In this document: piece by piece, positions 25,592-34,885 of the stretch
How the letters are laid out: every line of letters starts with the position of its first letter
Numbering within the stretch: the stretch's first letter is position 1
NCBI GenBank assembly: GCA_020636075.1
Contig: JACJYO010000008.1
Coordinates: 186,001 to 250,000, forward strand
DNA: 64,000 bases
Reading direction: 5' to 3'
Source: Lewinellaceae bacterium
Lineage (GTDB): Bacteria > Bacteroidota > Bacteroidia > Chitinophagales > Saprospiraceae
The notes under the pieces: model-generated
What the model was told of the DNA's origin: nothing
What the model saw: the letters and a program-made list of their open reading frames with translations, nothing else
Databases searched by the model: none
Made by a program: the position numbers and the translations under genes

Positions 25592-28201
25592 TCAGGCAAC
25601 CTTTCCCTGTTCCAGTGCCAGCAACAAATCCGTCAGGTCGAAATCCTCCAGCTTGTTCAATGTGTCTATAGCCTTTTTCAAAATGGCCAGGGCTTTTTTG
25701 ACATTGGTTTTATTGAGGTTTTGCCGGGCCAATCCCTTCAGGTATGCTTCGATCAACAGGTTCAGCGTATCCGACTCCGTCAGTTTCCAACTGGCTACAC
25801 TATCGATTTTTTCCTCAAACAGCACGTCAACAAATTGCTCCAGGGCATACTGCAAGGCGGTGAGGTCGGCAATGCGTTCCTGAACCCAATCCGATTTCAC
25901 CCAGGTGGCAAGCAGGGTAGCCTGAATGATCTGAAGCAGCGCCGGGAAATCGATGCGCGCACCGGCAGGCGCCGTACGCAGGGCATCGAGTACAGACTTG
26001 ATCACGGCCTGCAAAATTTCCTTGTCTTTTGCCCAGGGGGGCTGTTGCTCAAGCACCAGTTCGAGCAGGAACAGCAGCATTTCGTGCAACTGCGCACCAT
26101 TCAGCTCAAGGCGCCAATGCTTACCGGAGGCATCGGGCACGGCTTGGATGAGCTCGGGCAGTGCCGCTTCGAGGGCATCCAGCATTTGGCTGACCGGGGT
26201 GCCGTCGTTGGGGTTGATGCGTTCGTGGAGGGCCTGGGTGGCCAGGTCGAGCACGAGCGGCAGCAAATCGGGCAATAATTCGGCGCGGTTGTTTTTCTTC
26301 AAAATAACAGCCGTGCGCCGGATCAGGTCTTGCACCACCGGCTTGTCGGACACCAGTTCGGGGTGCTGTTTCAACACATTGAGCAGGGCCGTTTTCATGC
26401 GCCGGGCCAGGTGAACGTCAAAGCGGCCGTCCCGCTCAAAAATGCCGCTTTCCACCAGCACCAGTTTGATGAGGGCCAGGCTTTTGGCATCCGGGTACTT
26501 CGCCGCTGCCATTTCGAGCAGCATTTCCAGAATAAATTCGAGCAGTTCCTCCAGCAATTCAAAGCGCCGCACCGGGGGCAATTCGGCCTTCCGGAACATG
26601 TAGGCAAAAACAATATCGAGTGCATGGTTGAGGATGCTCTTCAGGTCCTCCTGCTGTTGGTCGGTGCCGGCAAACCTGACTTTCCCGAGCAGGTTTTTGT
26701 GCACTGCTGCGGTACGCATGCTCACTTCCAGCAGCATTTCAACGGTGGAGAACGCAATTCGCTGGTCGTCGGGCAGCTGGCGCAAGGCGTCAAAAACGGC
26801 TTCGAGCACGGCGCCCAACAGGGCATCATCGCCCGCTTTGTTCAGTATCCAGGCCGGGTCGTCGGCCACGTCGCTGATCAGGTTTTCGGCCAGGTTGAGC
26901 AGCTGACTGTGGCTGAAGCGGGGTTTCCACCGGCCGTTTGGCGCCGGCTTGGACAGTGTTTTTAACAACTCACGAACCGTGATCAGCAACAGGTGCTCAC
27001 CGTTTTCCGTATTGGCATCCCAGAGTTGATCGAGCTGGCCGGCTGTGTTTTCCAGGATGAGCCGCACCAGTTCGGGAATGAGCAGGTCCAGTTCAATTTT
27101 TTCACCCGGATTTTTGGGCAAAACAGCCAGGCTGACACCGGTTACGATATCCTGCACGCCGGCTTTTCGGGAAAGCATTTCGGGGTGCTCGGCAAAGACC
27201 CGGAAACTGGCCTGCATGACCCCATCGAGTGTTTCGGTGGTGAATACTTTTTTGAGATCAATGCGGTCGACCGGGTTGTCGAGGATGGCATCGAGCAGCA
27301 CCTTGCCGGTCGACTGGACCAGGGCAACGCCGCCTTTTTCACCGGCCATCCACACCGGCAGGTTGGTCAGAAAGTGGTTGCCGGTGTTGCGCACAATGCT
27401 GCGGAAAACAAACTGCCCCCACTGGAGCACACCGTCTTCGTCGAACGTCAGGCTATCGTCGGGTTCGTCCTCAATGGTTTTCAGGCGTTTCATAATATCG
27501 GCAGCCAGGGTTTTGCCTGCATGCCGGATAAGTGCCTGGAATTTCTCGTCGCCGGTGATGTCGTCGCTCAGTTCCTGGAGCACCTCCGAGGCAGCGATGA
27601 AGAGCTGCGGTACCAGTTTTCTCGACAGGTGTTTAAAATCGTCGGGCGACGAAAAGGTAAGGTCGTCCAGCCCGGCCAAAAACGCCGACAGGGAGCGGCC
27701 AAACGGGTTGTCTTTGAAAAACGGTTTTTGCGACTGGGCGAAGTAATCAATGCCCACTTCGATCAGGGCGCCACCCACGAGTTGAAGGGCGGATAATTGT
27801 GCAGGCTCCCTACCCGGCTGCCACTGGCGGATGCGGAAAATATTGACCCAGAACTCCCGGTTCGTCGCGGCGAGGTTAGGATTTTCCGACCAACCGTCGT
27901 CATCCGCATGCGACAGGATCTGGTAAAACCGGATGTAGATTTTTTCATCATCCTGACTGCGCCGCACGTCCTTGTCGTGCAGCACCTTCAATTCCGGGTA
28001 GTCGATCAGGTATCGCCGGCCGCCGGCATTAAAAAATTCGCGGGCGCCGACTACGGATTCTCCCGTGTTGAATTTCGGCAGGGGAAGCACTAACTCCCGG
28101 GAGCGCAGGTTGTTGGCATAGGCCTGCTGCATGGCGCCGCCCAGTTTGATTGCCGATTGAATGCCGAATAGAATCGCATCGGCGGTTGGATTGAATGCCA
28201 T
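25592..28201 (-). CDS. Large helical orphan protein, unknown function
   Basis: 869 residues, no signal peptide at the start chosen (MAFNPTADAILFGIQSAIKL). Almost the whole length is predicted by eye to be alpha-helical, with many leucine-rich amphipathic stretches (LLEELLEFILEMLLEMAAAK). Residues 30-130 are less helical and contain YLIDYPELKVLHDKDV. I do not recognise the family; HEAT-like solenoid architecture is possible. The downstream lipoprotein gene is in the same orientation. Confidence 0.72.
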   Translation of the reverse strand: MAFNPTADAILFGIQSAIKLGGAMQQAYANNLRSRELVLPLPKFNTGESVVGAREFFNAGGRRYLIDYPELKVLHDKDVRRSQDDEKIYIRFYQILSHADDDGWSENPNLAATNREFWVNIFRIRQWQPGREPAQLSALQLVGGALIEVGIDYFAQSQKPFFKDNPFGRSLSAFLAGLDDLTFSSPDDFKHLSRKLVPQLFIAASEVLQELSDDITGDEKFQALIRHAGKTLAADIMKRLKTIEDEPDDSLTFDEDGVLQWGQFVFRSIVRNTGNHFLTNLPVWMAGEKGGVALVQSTGKVLLDAILDNPVDRIDLKKVFTTETLDGVMQASFRVFAEHPEMLSRKAGVQDIVTGVSLAVLPKNPGEKIELDLLIPELVRLILENTAGQLDQLWDANTENGEHLLLITVRELLKTLSKPAPNGRWKPRFSHSQLLNLAENLISDVADDPAWILNKAGDDALLGAVLEAVFDALRQLPDDQRIAFSTVEMLLEVSMRTAAVHKNLLGKVRFAGTDQQQEDLKSILNHALDIVFAYMFRKAELPPVRRFELLEELLEFILEMLLEMAAAKYPDAKSLALIKLVLVESGIFERDGRFDVHLARRMKTALLNVLKQHPELVSDKPVVQDLIRRTAVILKKNNRAELLPDLLPLVLDLATQALHERINPNDGTPVSQMLDALEAALPELIQAVPDASGKHWRLELNGAQLHEMLLFLLELVLEQQPPWAKDKEILQAVIKSVLDALRTAPAGARIDFPALLQIIQATLLATWVKSDWVQERIADLTALQYALEQFVDVLFEEKIDSVASWKLTESDTLNLLIEAYLKGLARQNLNKTNVKKALAILKKAIDTLNKLEDFDLTDLLLALEQGKVA

Positions 28202-28311
28202 AATGGTTTTATTTAGGACAAGAGGAAAGCTGAATCAGCGGAAAAAACTGGAGGCCATTTTTGAGATGGCCTCTGATCAAACGGAGGGAAACCTGCAAAA
28301 AAACAAGTTTG

Positions 28312-28319
28312 CAAAAATA
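28312..28319 (-). promoter_or_regulatory. Putative -7 box for the 869-residue protein gene
   Basis: On the minus strand TATTTTTG fits TAnnTTTG, 111 bases before the ATG. No -33 element is clear, and the region is A-rich, so chance is possible. Confidence 0.3.
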
Positions 28320-28348
28320 GCGATTAATTTCCCGGATTCAGAAATCCG

Positions 28349-31300
28349 TCAAGGCTGCAAGATCAATCGTCGTACGTATGACTGTTGTTCCAGTCCGATT
28401 TTTACGAAATACTGGCCTGCAGGTAAGTCGCTAATGTCCAGGGGTATTCGATTGGCGCCGGTTTGCACCTTTGTTTGAGCAAGATAGACTGGTCGGCCAA
28501 GCGTATTCACGACCGAAATGACCACTTCCTGTGTTTCTGTTGCCGGAAAATCAATCGTGAACAAGCCGGAGCCGGGGTTGGGCGATACGCTCCAATCGGG
28601 CTCTTCGTTCTGCGGGCCGGCGATGCCGGTTACCGGTGCGCTCACAATGGCGATATTGTCGAGCAGCACCCGGTCGCCGTTGGAGCTGAAGGTGTCCAGT
28701 TCGGGGCTGATGCCGGTGAGCGTTTCAAAGCAGATTTCAACGGTTTTTCCCAGATAGTCGGCCAGGTCAAATTTGCGCTGGCGCCAGTTGTCGAAGCTCG
28801 GGGTCACCGGCTTGTAGGTCGGGCTGATCGCCTCGCCATTCACCAACACACGCAGGGAGCTAAAGTAGGGCAGGTTGTAGCCAAATTTGTTCAGGTAAAA
28901 AAACGAAAACGTCTGCTTGTGCTCGAATTGCAGTTCCGCGGAAGCCATTCCCGACAGGTCGGCGCAGAGGCAGAGTTTGCTGTGAAACTGTGGGTTTACA
29001 TTCCAGACATTGTCGTTGTTCGGAATTTCGGCTTCGCCAAAAAGAAAAGCCTTGCCAATGTCGCCGCCGGTGAAGCGGTAACCGTAGGCGCCGGTTCGGG
29101 CGGCATCGGCCGAAATTTCACCCCGGGAGAATCCCGGCGTTTGCACTTGAAAAACCGAATCGAGCGACAGCTGATCCGCTTCGAAGGTCAGCACGTTGTT
29201 GCGCACCATGGGCACCGGATTGGTAAGGTGCTGGTGGAACAGGCTGTCGTTTTGGTTGCGCTCGTCCGGACCGTAATTTACCCAAACATCAATGTCGTAG
29301 TCGCCGTTGGCAAACAAGTCGGCAGGGTTGGTAAAGCTGTATTTGAACGCCTCCCCGGTGTTGAGCGTTTTGGGCGTTTGCACCATTTCCATCACCGGCG
29401 CCCCGCCGTTGACACGGTAGGCCAATTGAATTTCGGTGCCTTCGGGCAAGGGGTTACAGCCCCAGTAGCCAATTTCCACCTCGGGCGATTCAAAACCCAG
29501 CATGCAGCTGGATACGGGGCGGTTGATGGCTTGCATGCGCACGTCCGTATTTTGCTCGGCAACACTTTCCACGGTCCGAAGCAGTTCGTTGTTGCTCAGG
29601 TTCAGGTCTTCACCGAGGCCGACCCAGCAGCGCAGGTGGTAGGTACCGGGCGTGGCAAATTCGGCGGGTGGTACGGAAAAGGTGAAATTGAGTGTATCGG
29701 CAGCGCTCAGGTCGGCAGCCAGGGTAAGGGTATCCCAAACGACCGGGTGGTCTTCAACCTGGTAGGCCATCGGGATTTTAGTGCCTGCGGGCAAATCGGC
29801 GTTGCAGCCACTGTAGCGCAGTTGCATCGATACCGGCTCTGCGCCGGTCAGCCCGCATTCGATGGGTGTGGGTCCGAGTACGGTGATGGCTTTCAGATCA
29901 AAGGGGCTGAGCAGTTTGCCTACACCCACCGCGTACCAGGCGTTTACGGTTTCCCGAAATGGCGTGGAGCAGGGGCTGTAGAGGTCTTCGGCAGCCTGCA
30001 TCGAGCCTTCGCGTGCGTCGGCGTATTCCGACAGCCGCACGAGGTAGTATTTCAGGTTGCGAAATGCAATGGCTGTTGCTGTATCGAGTCCCTGGCCCGC
30101 AACGGTATAGTTGGAATTGACGTCGTTTTTGCCGCTTCCGCCAACGGTGAGCAGGTAAAACCAGTGGTTTTGCACGCCGCTGTTGGTGTGCACGCCCCCG
30201 TTGTCGGCAGTACCTGTAACCCAGTGTTCACCCTTGTAGGTGTCGGGGTTTTCTTCCTTTTTCGGGTCGGCCATATTGCGGAAGGGGCGGGCGTTGCCCA
30301 TGGCAAAATCTTCCCCGATCAGCCAGTCGCCGTACTCGGGCGTAGCCCACATTTCAATAGCGGTGCCGAAAATATCGCTGAACGATTCATTCAATGCGCC
30401 ACTTTCGTTGCGGTAGCGGAGGTTGGCGGTAAACTGGGTGACACCGTGCGTAAACTCATGCCCAACCACATCAAGCGAGGTTAGTGGCCCGTAGGAGCTG
30501 CCGTTGCCATCGCCGAAGCGCGCCCAATCGCCGGTCCATTGGGCGTTTACCCAATTTTCGTCGTAGTGCACATAGCTGATCAGAGCCATGTTGTTGCCGT
30601 TTATGCCGGGGTGGTTGTGTTTTTGTAAAAAATAATCGAAGGTCATTTCGGCGCCCCAGTGGGCGTCGGTGGCCACTTCATCTTCCTCGGGGTTGACGTT
30701 GTTCCAGTTGTTGTCGTCGTCCAAAAAATCAACCGCGTCGGCATGCTCGGTGCCGCGCTGCATGTTGTAGGTCTCAATACCGTTGCCGCGGGTGCTTTCC
30801 ACCAGGCGAAAAAGGTCGGCATCTACCGAGTCGGTAATGATCGGGCGGGTACTGCTGTACCTGGTTTCGGCAGTGCCGGGGGTGTTCTGGTCGTGCAACA
30901 GATCGACCGCTTCCACGATGCTGCCATCAATCGCACTGATGAACAGGATTTTCCGGAAAGCCGGCTGTTCGGCATAAATTTCAACCTGCCAGGCCAGTTG
31001 GAAATCAGCCGCCTGCTGTGTGAAACCGGGAGCTACCAGCACCAGTTCCGGCTTGGGTGCGAAGGTGGCGGCGGGGTCTTTCCGAATGTGGCGCAGCATC
31101 GCTTCGGCTTCCGGCACTTCCCACATGTACTGTTGGGCAGGGAACTGTTTCAGCCCCAGTTGCAGGGCTTTGTTTCCGGGCAGGGTAGGGCGCACTTCGG
31201 TGTCCAGCCCGCGCACCAGTTTGCCATTGAGGGTGCGTACGCGGCCGTCTTTTTCGTGGATGAGCAGCTCGGCACCATCCACCGGCACACTGCGGTGGTA

Positions 31301-31564
31301 TTGCTGGTAGCGGTAGTGGGTAAAGCCCAGTTCGTCAGTGTCGGTGCGGTAGCAGCGTAGCTCGTCGTTGGGACCCAGGCCGAGGTCGCGAAGGTGTAGC
31401 TGTACCAGTTCGGTTGCGGTAAGGTTTACATTTTCGGCTACGGTGAGCCAGTCGGGATTGCCGTAGCGGCTGTAAAAGAGCGGTTTCCGGTCGGGGCTGG
31501 ATTGTGTAAAGGCGGTGCCGGCGGCCAGGAGCCACAGCATGACGGAGTAGAGCAATAACTTCAT
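28349..31564 (-). CDS. M4-family (thermolysin-like) metalloprotease with T9SS sorting domain
   Basis: Secreted zinc protease of 1071 residues. Signal peptide (residues 1-20), FTP/PepSY-like propeptide (to about 250), then the catalytic domain with DVVGHEFTHGVTQF (zinc His pair near residue 369 and catalytic Glu), the third ligand in ESFSDIFG, and the M4 C-terminal helical half. Residues about 560-980 are beta-sandwich modules, including a CARDB-like part. The last 80 residues are a T9SS type A sorting domain (SVSPNPGSGLFTIDF ... DLPAGQYFVKI). It is exported through T9SS and probably degrades extracellular protein. It is transcribed alone. Confidence 0.93.
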   Translation of the reverse strand: MKLLLYSVMLWLLAAGTAFTQSSPDRKPLFYSRYGNPDWLTVAENVNLTATELVQLHLRDLGLGPNDELRCYRTDTDELGFTHYRYQQYHRSVPVDGAELLIHEKDGRVRTLNGKLVRGLDTEVRPTLPGNKALQLGLKQFPAQQYMWEVPEAEAMLRHIRKDPAATFAPKPELVLVAPGFTQQAADFQLAWQVEIYAEQPAFRKILFISAIDGSIVEAVDLLHDQNTPGTAETRYSSTRPIITDSVDADLFRLVESTRGNGIETYNMQRGTEHADAVDFLDDDNNWNNVNPEEDEVATDAHWGAEMTFDYFLQKHNHPGINGNNMALISYVHYDENWVNAQWTGDWARFGDGNGSSYGPLTSLDVVGHEFTHGVTQFTANLRYRNESGALNESFSDIFGTAIEMWATPEYGDWLIGEDFAMGNARPFRNMADPKKEENPDTYKGEHWVTGTADNGGVHTNSGVQNHWFYLLTVGGSGKNDVNSNYTVAGQGLDTATAIAFRNLKYYLVRLSEYADAREGSMQAAEDLYSPCSTPFRETVNAWYAVGVGKLLSPFDLKAITVLGPTPIECGLTGAEPVSMQLRYSGCNADLPAGTKIPMAYQVEDHPVVWDTLTLAADLSAADTLNFTFSVPPAEFATPGTYHLRCWVGLGEDLNLSNNELLRTVESVAEQNTDVRMQAINRPVSSCMLGFESPEVEIGYWGCNPLPEGTEIQLAYRVNGGAPVMEMVQTPKTLNTGEAFKYSFTNPADLFANGDYDIDVWVNYGPDERNQNDSLFHQHLTNPVPMVRNNVLTFEADQLSLDSVFQVQTPGFSRGEISADAARTGAYGYRFTGGDIGKAFLFGEAEIPNNDNVWNVNPQFHSKLCLCADLSGMASAELQFEHKQTFSFFYLNKFGYNLPYFSSLRVLVNGEAISPTYKPVTPSFDNWRQRKFDLADYLGKTVEICFETLTGISPELDTFSSNGDRVLLDNIAIVSAPVTGIAGPQNEEPDWSVSPNPGSGLFTIDFPATETQEVVISVVNTLGRPVYLAQTKVQTGANRIPLDISDLPAGQYFVKIGLEQQSYVRRLILQP

Positions 31565-31765
31565 TTCAAAAAGACTGTGTTGAATATTCAGCCCATCCCT
31601 ACAGATGGGAACTATGGCAAATTAAATCGCTTTAAGGAGCGGATTTTTTGTGGAAACAGCCGGTTGTGGTTGTCGGGAGGGTCGGCAAAAGTACCGCCTT
31701 GAATGCCGAGCCCGGGAATTTTTTTTGCCGGATGGCTAATTCTGACATGAGGGGGAGGGCTTTGC

Positions 31766-32000
31766 CCCTATAGCCATCAACTTAAAGTGCACAGGTCTGA
31801 AATGCAATTGATTACATGATTGCAGATTACATGAATACATGATTGAAGAAGTAATTCACCATACCGGCCATGTTGAAATGCAGGTTGCTTTATGGAAAAT
31901 GTTGAGCACACTATGGGTACTTCATCAATCATGTATTCATGTAATCAATTAATCGTCAATCTGTTACTACACAATATTCCTTAAGTTGATGGCTATGGGG
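31766..32000. repeat. Composite palindromic element C (perfect termini, GATTACATGATTG interior)
   Basis: Left terminus CCCTATAGCCATCAACTTAA, right terminus CCTTAAGTTGATGGCTATGG. The interior arms ATTGATTACATGATTGCAGA and TGTATTCATGTAATCAATTA enclose a unique core. GGGCTTTGCCC flanks both ends outside the termini. It lies in the 597-base gap between two minus-strand genes. Confidence 0.82.
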
Positions 32001-32040
32001 CTTTGCCCAGCGGAGATAAAAAGCCGTGGGCCATAAACAA

Positions 32041-32080
32041 GTACTGCCGCACCCGTCCTATACGCGGGCGCCGGCAGTAC
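32041..32080 (-). terminator. Terminator-like hairpin after the Lcl-domain protein gene
   Basis: GTACTGCCG ... CGGCAGTAC arms with a nested CCCG/CGGG stem. It lies about 80 bases after the stop at 32161. On the minus strand TTGTTT follows, a weak T-run. Confidence 0.45.
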
Positions 32081-32160
32081 AAATTGTTCTCATTTGGATA
32101 AAAAGGTCAATGAATTTGCCGTCTTAAAGTCTGAAGAGAAGACTTAGGACTGCACGTGCA

Positions 32161-33309
32161 CTATTTGCGAACACAGATTACCTGTGATTTCCCTCCATTA
32201 TTTGCAACGGTTATGTTACCACTAGTGTTGAATCCATAAGTAATGGTCGAAACGCCGGTACTGAAGTCCGAATAAGTAGAACTTGTCGAATAATTTACAG
32301 GGCCAACAAAGGTTCCATCTCCTGTGGCAGCCGAGTGTTTGAGAAAAATTTGTTCCATTTCTGCGGCCGCGGGCAGGTACCAATCGTCAAAGCCATAAGC
32401 CTCCAGGTCATAGCAGAGCTTTGCTGCATAATCGCCGTCGCCATATAAACCAACAATAGCTGCGGTGTTGCCCTCACCATCGAAATCACTGGCAATTGCC
32501 TGTGAAACGCTTGAAGAGGCAATCGCCTCCAGCCCGGTAAGGTTAGTATAGGTCATAGCCGGATTAAATCCGATGGAGGTATTGTTAACCACCGGGTGGG
32601 CATAAATGATTTCTCCATTGGACAGCTCGAGTTCCAACAATCCTTCTGTACTTATTCCTGACCAATATGGCCTGCCGGTGTTCGTCAGCGTGAGCATTTG
32701 GCCGCCTTTACCTTTGGGTACCCGCTGCCAGGCCGTACCGTCGTGATAGGCTAAATCTCCCGTCTGGGCGTCTGCCGGCAGTTCGATCTCATTTTCCGGG
32801 TCTGCATCGGCATCGTTTACCGTGATCATGCCGCCGCCATTGCTCAGGGTAACCTCCGAGCCGGTTTGCGTGAGCGTCTGAATTTCATTGGTCGGGTCGC
32901 CGTCATCATCGCTGCCACCGCCGTTGGCGGCGTAGAGGGCATAGGGTACGCTGAGCAGCTCGGAAGAGCCCATGACCTGCAGACTGTTGCCGCCTGTCGG
33001 GTCCAGCAGCGTCCGGATACTGGTAGGCATGCTCCAGTCGACAGCATCAAAACTTCCACCAACCAGGGTGCCGCGGCCGATTTCCAGGCTGACCAGGCCG
33101 AACTGGTTGGTTGTGACCACAAAGTCTTCGCTGTAAACGAAGGTGTTGTTTTGCGAAAGGTCTATACCAATCCTGATGGACTGATTGGCCAGCACCTGGC
33201 CGGCGGCGTCGCGCACCACGGTTTGGTATTTAAACGCTTTTGGCGCCTGGGCCTGGGCGGTGAAAACAAAGAGCAAGAGCGATAGTATGGTAAAAATTGT
33301 GTTTTTCAT
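32161..33309 (-). CDS. Secreted protein with C-terminal DUF1566/Lcl-type domain
   Basis: 382 residues with signal peptide (MKNTIFTILSLLLFVFTAQA). The N-terminal half (APKAFKYQTVVRDAAGQVLA, then GLVSLEIGRG and SVPYALYAANG) is the standard head of a large Bacteroidota cell-surface family. The C-terminal part (YGFDDWYLPAAAEMEQIF, ending SQVICVRK) resembles the DUF1566/Lcl C-terminal domain found in surface proteins. It starts 2 bases after the stop of the T9SS gene upstream, so the two form an operon. Probably a surface adhesin-like protein. Confidence 0.82.
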   Translation of the reverse strand: MKNTIFTILSLLLFVFTAQAQAPKAFKYQTVVRDAAGQVLANQSIRIGIDLSQNNTFVYSEDFVVTTNQFGLVSLEIGRGTLVGGSFDAVDWSMPTSIRTLLDPTGGNSLQVMGSSELLSVPYALYAANGGGSDDDGDPTNEIQTLTQTGSEVTLSNGGGMITVNDADADPENEIELPADAQTGDLAYHDGTAWQRVPKGKGGQMLTLTNTGRPYWSGISTEGLLELELSNGEIIYAHPVVNNTSIGFNPAMTYTNLTGLEAIASSSVSQAIASDFDGEGNTAAIVGLYGDGDYAAKLCYDLEAYGFDDWYLPAAAEMEQIFLKHSAATGDGTFVGPVNYSTSSTYSDFSTGVSTITYGFNTSGNITVANNGGKSQVICVRK

Positions 33310-33311
33310 GT

Positions 33312-33800
33312 TCAGTTTGATTTAATGATTTTAAATGTTTGCACGGCATTCTGGTCTTTGGCCCGCAGCCGCAGGTAGTAGGTGCCGGCGGGGAAGCCCG
33401 ACAGGTCGAGGCTGTGTTGCGCTTGCTGCGGCAGGGTTTGGCGGAGCGTCACGACACGGCCGGCGGCGTCGGACAGGCTCAGGCTCGTCAGCTCGACCGT
33501 TTCCGGAGCTTCGATGCTGACCATACCGGCCGTAGGATTGGGAAATACGCTAACCCGGAAGGCGTCGGCGGGGTTGTTTACCGCGACGACCATCAGCTGG
33601 GTTTGGTGAAAACCCTGCGTAAGCACGGCGCCAGAAGCGGCATAGGTTTCAATGACCGCCTCGCCCAGGGTCCAACTCATTTGAGCCGTGCCGTTCGCGT
33701 AGTGTTCGCCGGCGCTGGCGACTACTTCGGGGCTGAGCGATTGGGCTGTACTCCAACTGTACCAGAGTAAGCCCAGAAAAAAGAGCAGTTGTTTTTTCAT
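33312..33800 (-). CDS. Small T9SS cargo protein
   Basis: 162 residues: signal peptide (MKKQLLFFLGLLWYSWSTAQ), a short conserved segment (ASAGEHYANGTAQMSWTLGE, then LTQGFHQTQ), then a T9SS type A sorting domain (VSVFPNPTAGMVSIEA ... FPAGTYYLRLRA). This head-plus-sorting-domain type is common in the phylum, and its function is unknown. The ATG at 33800 is fixed by the signal peptide. It is first in an operon with the downstream Lcl-domain protein. Tandem direct repeats lie upstream. Confidence 0.85.
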   Translation of the reverse strand: MKKQLLFFLGLLWYSWSTAQSLSPEVVASAGEHYANGTAQMSWTLGEAVIETYAASGAVLTQGFHQTQLMVVAVNNPADAFRVSVFPNPTAGMVSIEAPETVELTSLSLSDAAGRVVTLRQTLPQQAQHSLDLSGFPAGTYYLRLRAKDQNAVQTFKIIKSN

Positions 33801-33881
33801 AGGTGAATGGTATTTTATAATTAAAAGATAAACTGGCAGGTGTTTTGGGGAGGCTGCGGTACATGTGTTTGCATCCATGGA

Positions 33882-33889
33882 CAAAGATG
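33882..33889 (-). promoter_or_regulatory. Putative -7 box upstream of the small T9SS cargo gene
   Basis: CATCTTTG on the minus strand, one mismatch from TAnnTTTG, 82 bases before the ATG. The two 16-base direct repeats lie just upstream of it, which is where an activator would bind. Confidence 0.4.
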
Positions 33890-33902
33890 GACCATGACAA
33901 GG

Positions 33903-33939
33903 AGCTGAATCCGTCAAATGGGTAGCTGAATCCGTCAAA
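33903..33939 (-). promoter_or_regulatory. Two direct 16-bp repeats with a 21-bp period, candidate operator
   Basis: AGCTGAATCCGTCAAA occurs at 33903-33918 and again at 33924-33939. The 21-base spacing equals two DNA turns, so a dimer could bind both on one face. They lie upstream of the putative -7 box of the secreted-protein operon. Confidence 0.5.
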
Positions 33940-34118
33940 ATGATGGGGGGGCTGGTTTCTGGCTTTTCAGTGGCCTTTTTCCGGAACAATTGCCTTGTGC
34001 CGACCGCCAACCGCGTATATGCCCATGCTCTGAATACGGAAGGTCTGGTTCCCGGATTTCGTCCGCACATGAAGGCCTGCCGATTTTTTTATGTGGCCAT
34101 AATTTGCCTGGTTCCCTG

Positions 34119-34308
34119 CTAAAACGCGCTATTCTTCTCACTAATCAATTCCGCCAAAATACTCACCGCAATTTCTGCCGGCGTCTGGCTGTTGATCGAC
34201 AGCCCGATGGGCGCATGCACGCGTTGCAGATGCTCGCGGGAATACCCTTCGGCTTCCAGCTCGGCAAACAGGGTTTTTACTTTTTCGGCACTGCCCATCA
34301 TGCCTTGC
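34119..34308 (-). pseudogene. Truncated second copy of an XdhC-like gene (3' end only)
   Basis: Encodes MMGSAEKVKTLFAELEAEGY and the rest of the XdhC C-terminus to its own stop codon, matching residues near the end of the intact gene at 34886-35836. Similarity starts abruptly at the codons GGCATGATGGG. The aligned codons differ at six synonymous sites and only one replacement (Leu/Met), so the copy came from a once-functional paralogue. The 5' nine-tenths are missing and a mutarotase gene lies between the two copies. Confidence 0.8.
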
Positions 34309-34442
34309 TGGCCAAAAGTGTTCGGAAATTAAAATAATCATAATGCGCTCGTGAGGATTTTGCACAGTTTGGGCTAGCGGGGGGGTAGCAGGGATATGCG
34401 ATATTTGGCAATCCCTTTGGAAACACGATACACCGCTATACC

Positions 34443-34790
34443 ATGGAATCACAAAGAATTTGTTTGGCCTGCGATCTCAAGGATGATCCGGTTGCGATTG
34501 CGCGTTACAAAAAATACCATGCGCCCGGCGCGCTTTGGCCGGAAGTCGGCAAGAGTATCCGCGATGCCGGTATCGTAGCGATGGAGATTTACCTAACGGG
34601 CAACCGCTTGTTTATGATTATGGAAGTTGATGCCTCCTTCAACGCTGACCTTAAGGCGAAGGCCGATGCTGCAAACCCGAAAGTACAGGATTGGGAAGCG
34701 CTGATGTGGCAATTCCAGCAAGCCTTGCCTTGGGCTAAGCCGGGAGAGAAGTGGGTTCTTATGGAAAAGATATTTCTATTGGAACGTTGA
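34443..34790 (+). CDS. L-rhamnose mutarotase-family protein
   Basis: 115 residues, cytoplasmic. Family features: RICLACDLKDDPVAIARYKK, then YHAPGALWPEVGKSIRDAGI and MEIYLTGNRLFMIMEVDASF, close to the usual length of about 105-115. It interconverts alpha and beta anomers of L-rhamnose or L-fucose-type sugars. No sugar catabolic genes are adjacent. It lies on the opposite strand between the intact and broken xdhC copies, so it was probably inserted or left by a rearrangement. Confidence 0.85.
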   Translation: MESQRICLACDLKDDPVAIARYKKYHAPGALWPEVGKSIRDAGIVAMEIYLTGNRLFMIMEVDASFNADLKAKADAANPKVQDWEALMWQFQQALPWAKPGEKWVLMEKIFLLER

Positions 34791-34885
34791 ACGTGTAAAA
34801 GCCGCACTTTTGAAAAATGCTGATAGCTTTCGACTACGTTGGGCCAGCACAGGTTCTTCTGACCACGTTGGGTTGCCGAGCCTGG

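Noticed and set aside
28463..30484. 673-codon plus-strand open frame opposite the M4 protease
   Set aside because: Fully inside the protease gene, which has clear catalytic motifs and a sorting domain.
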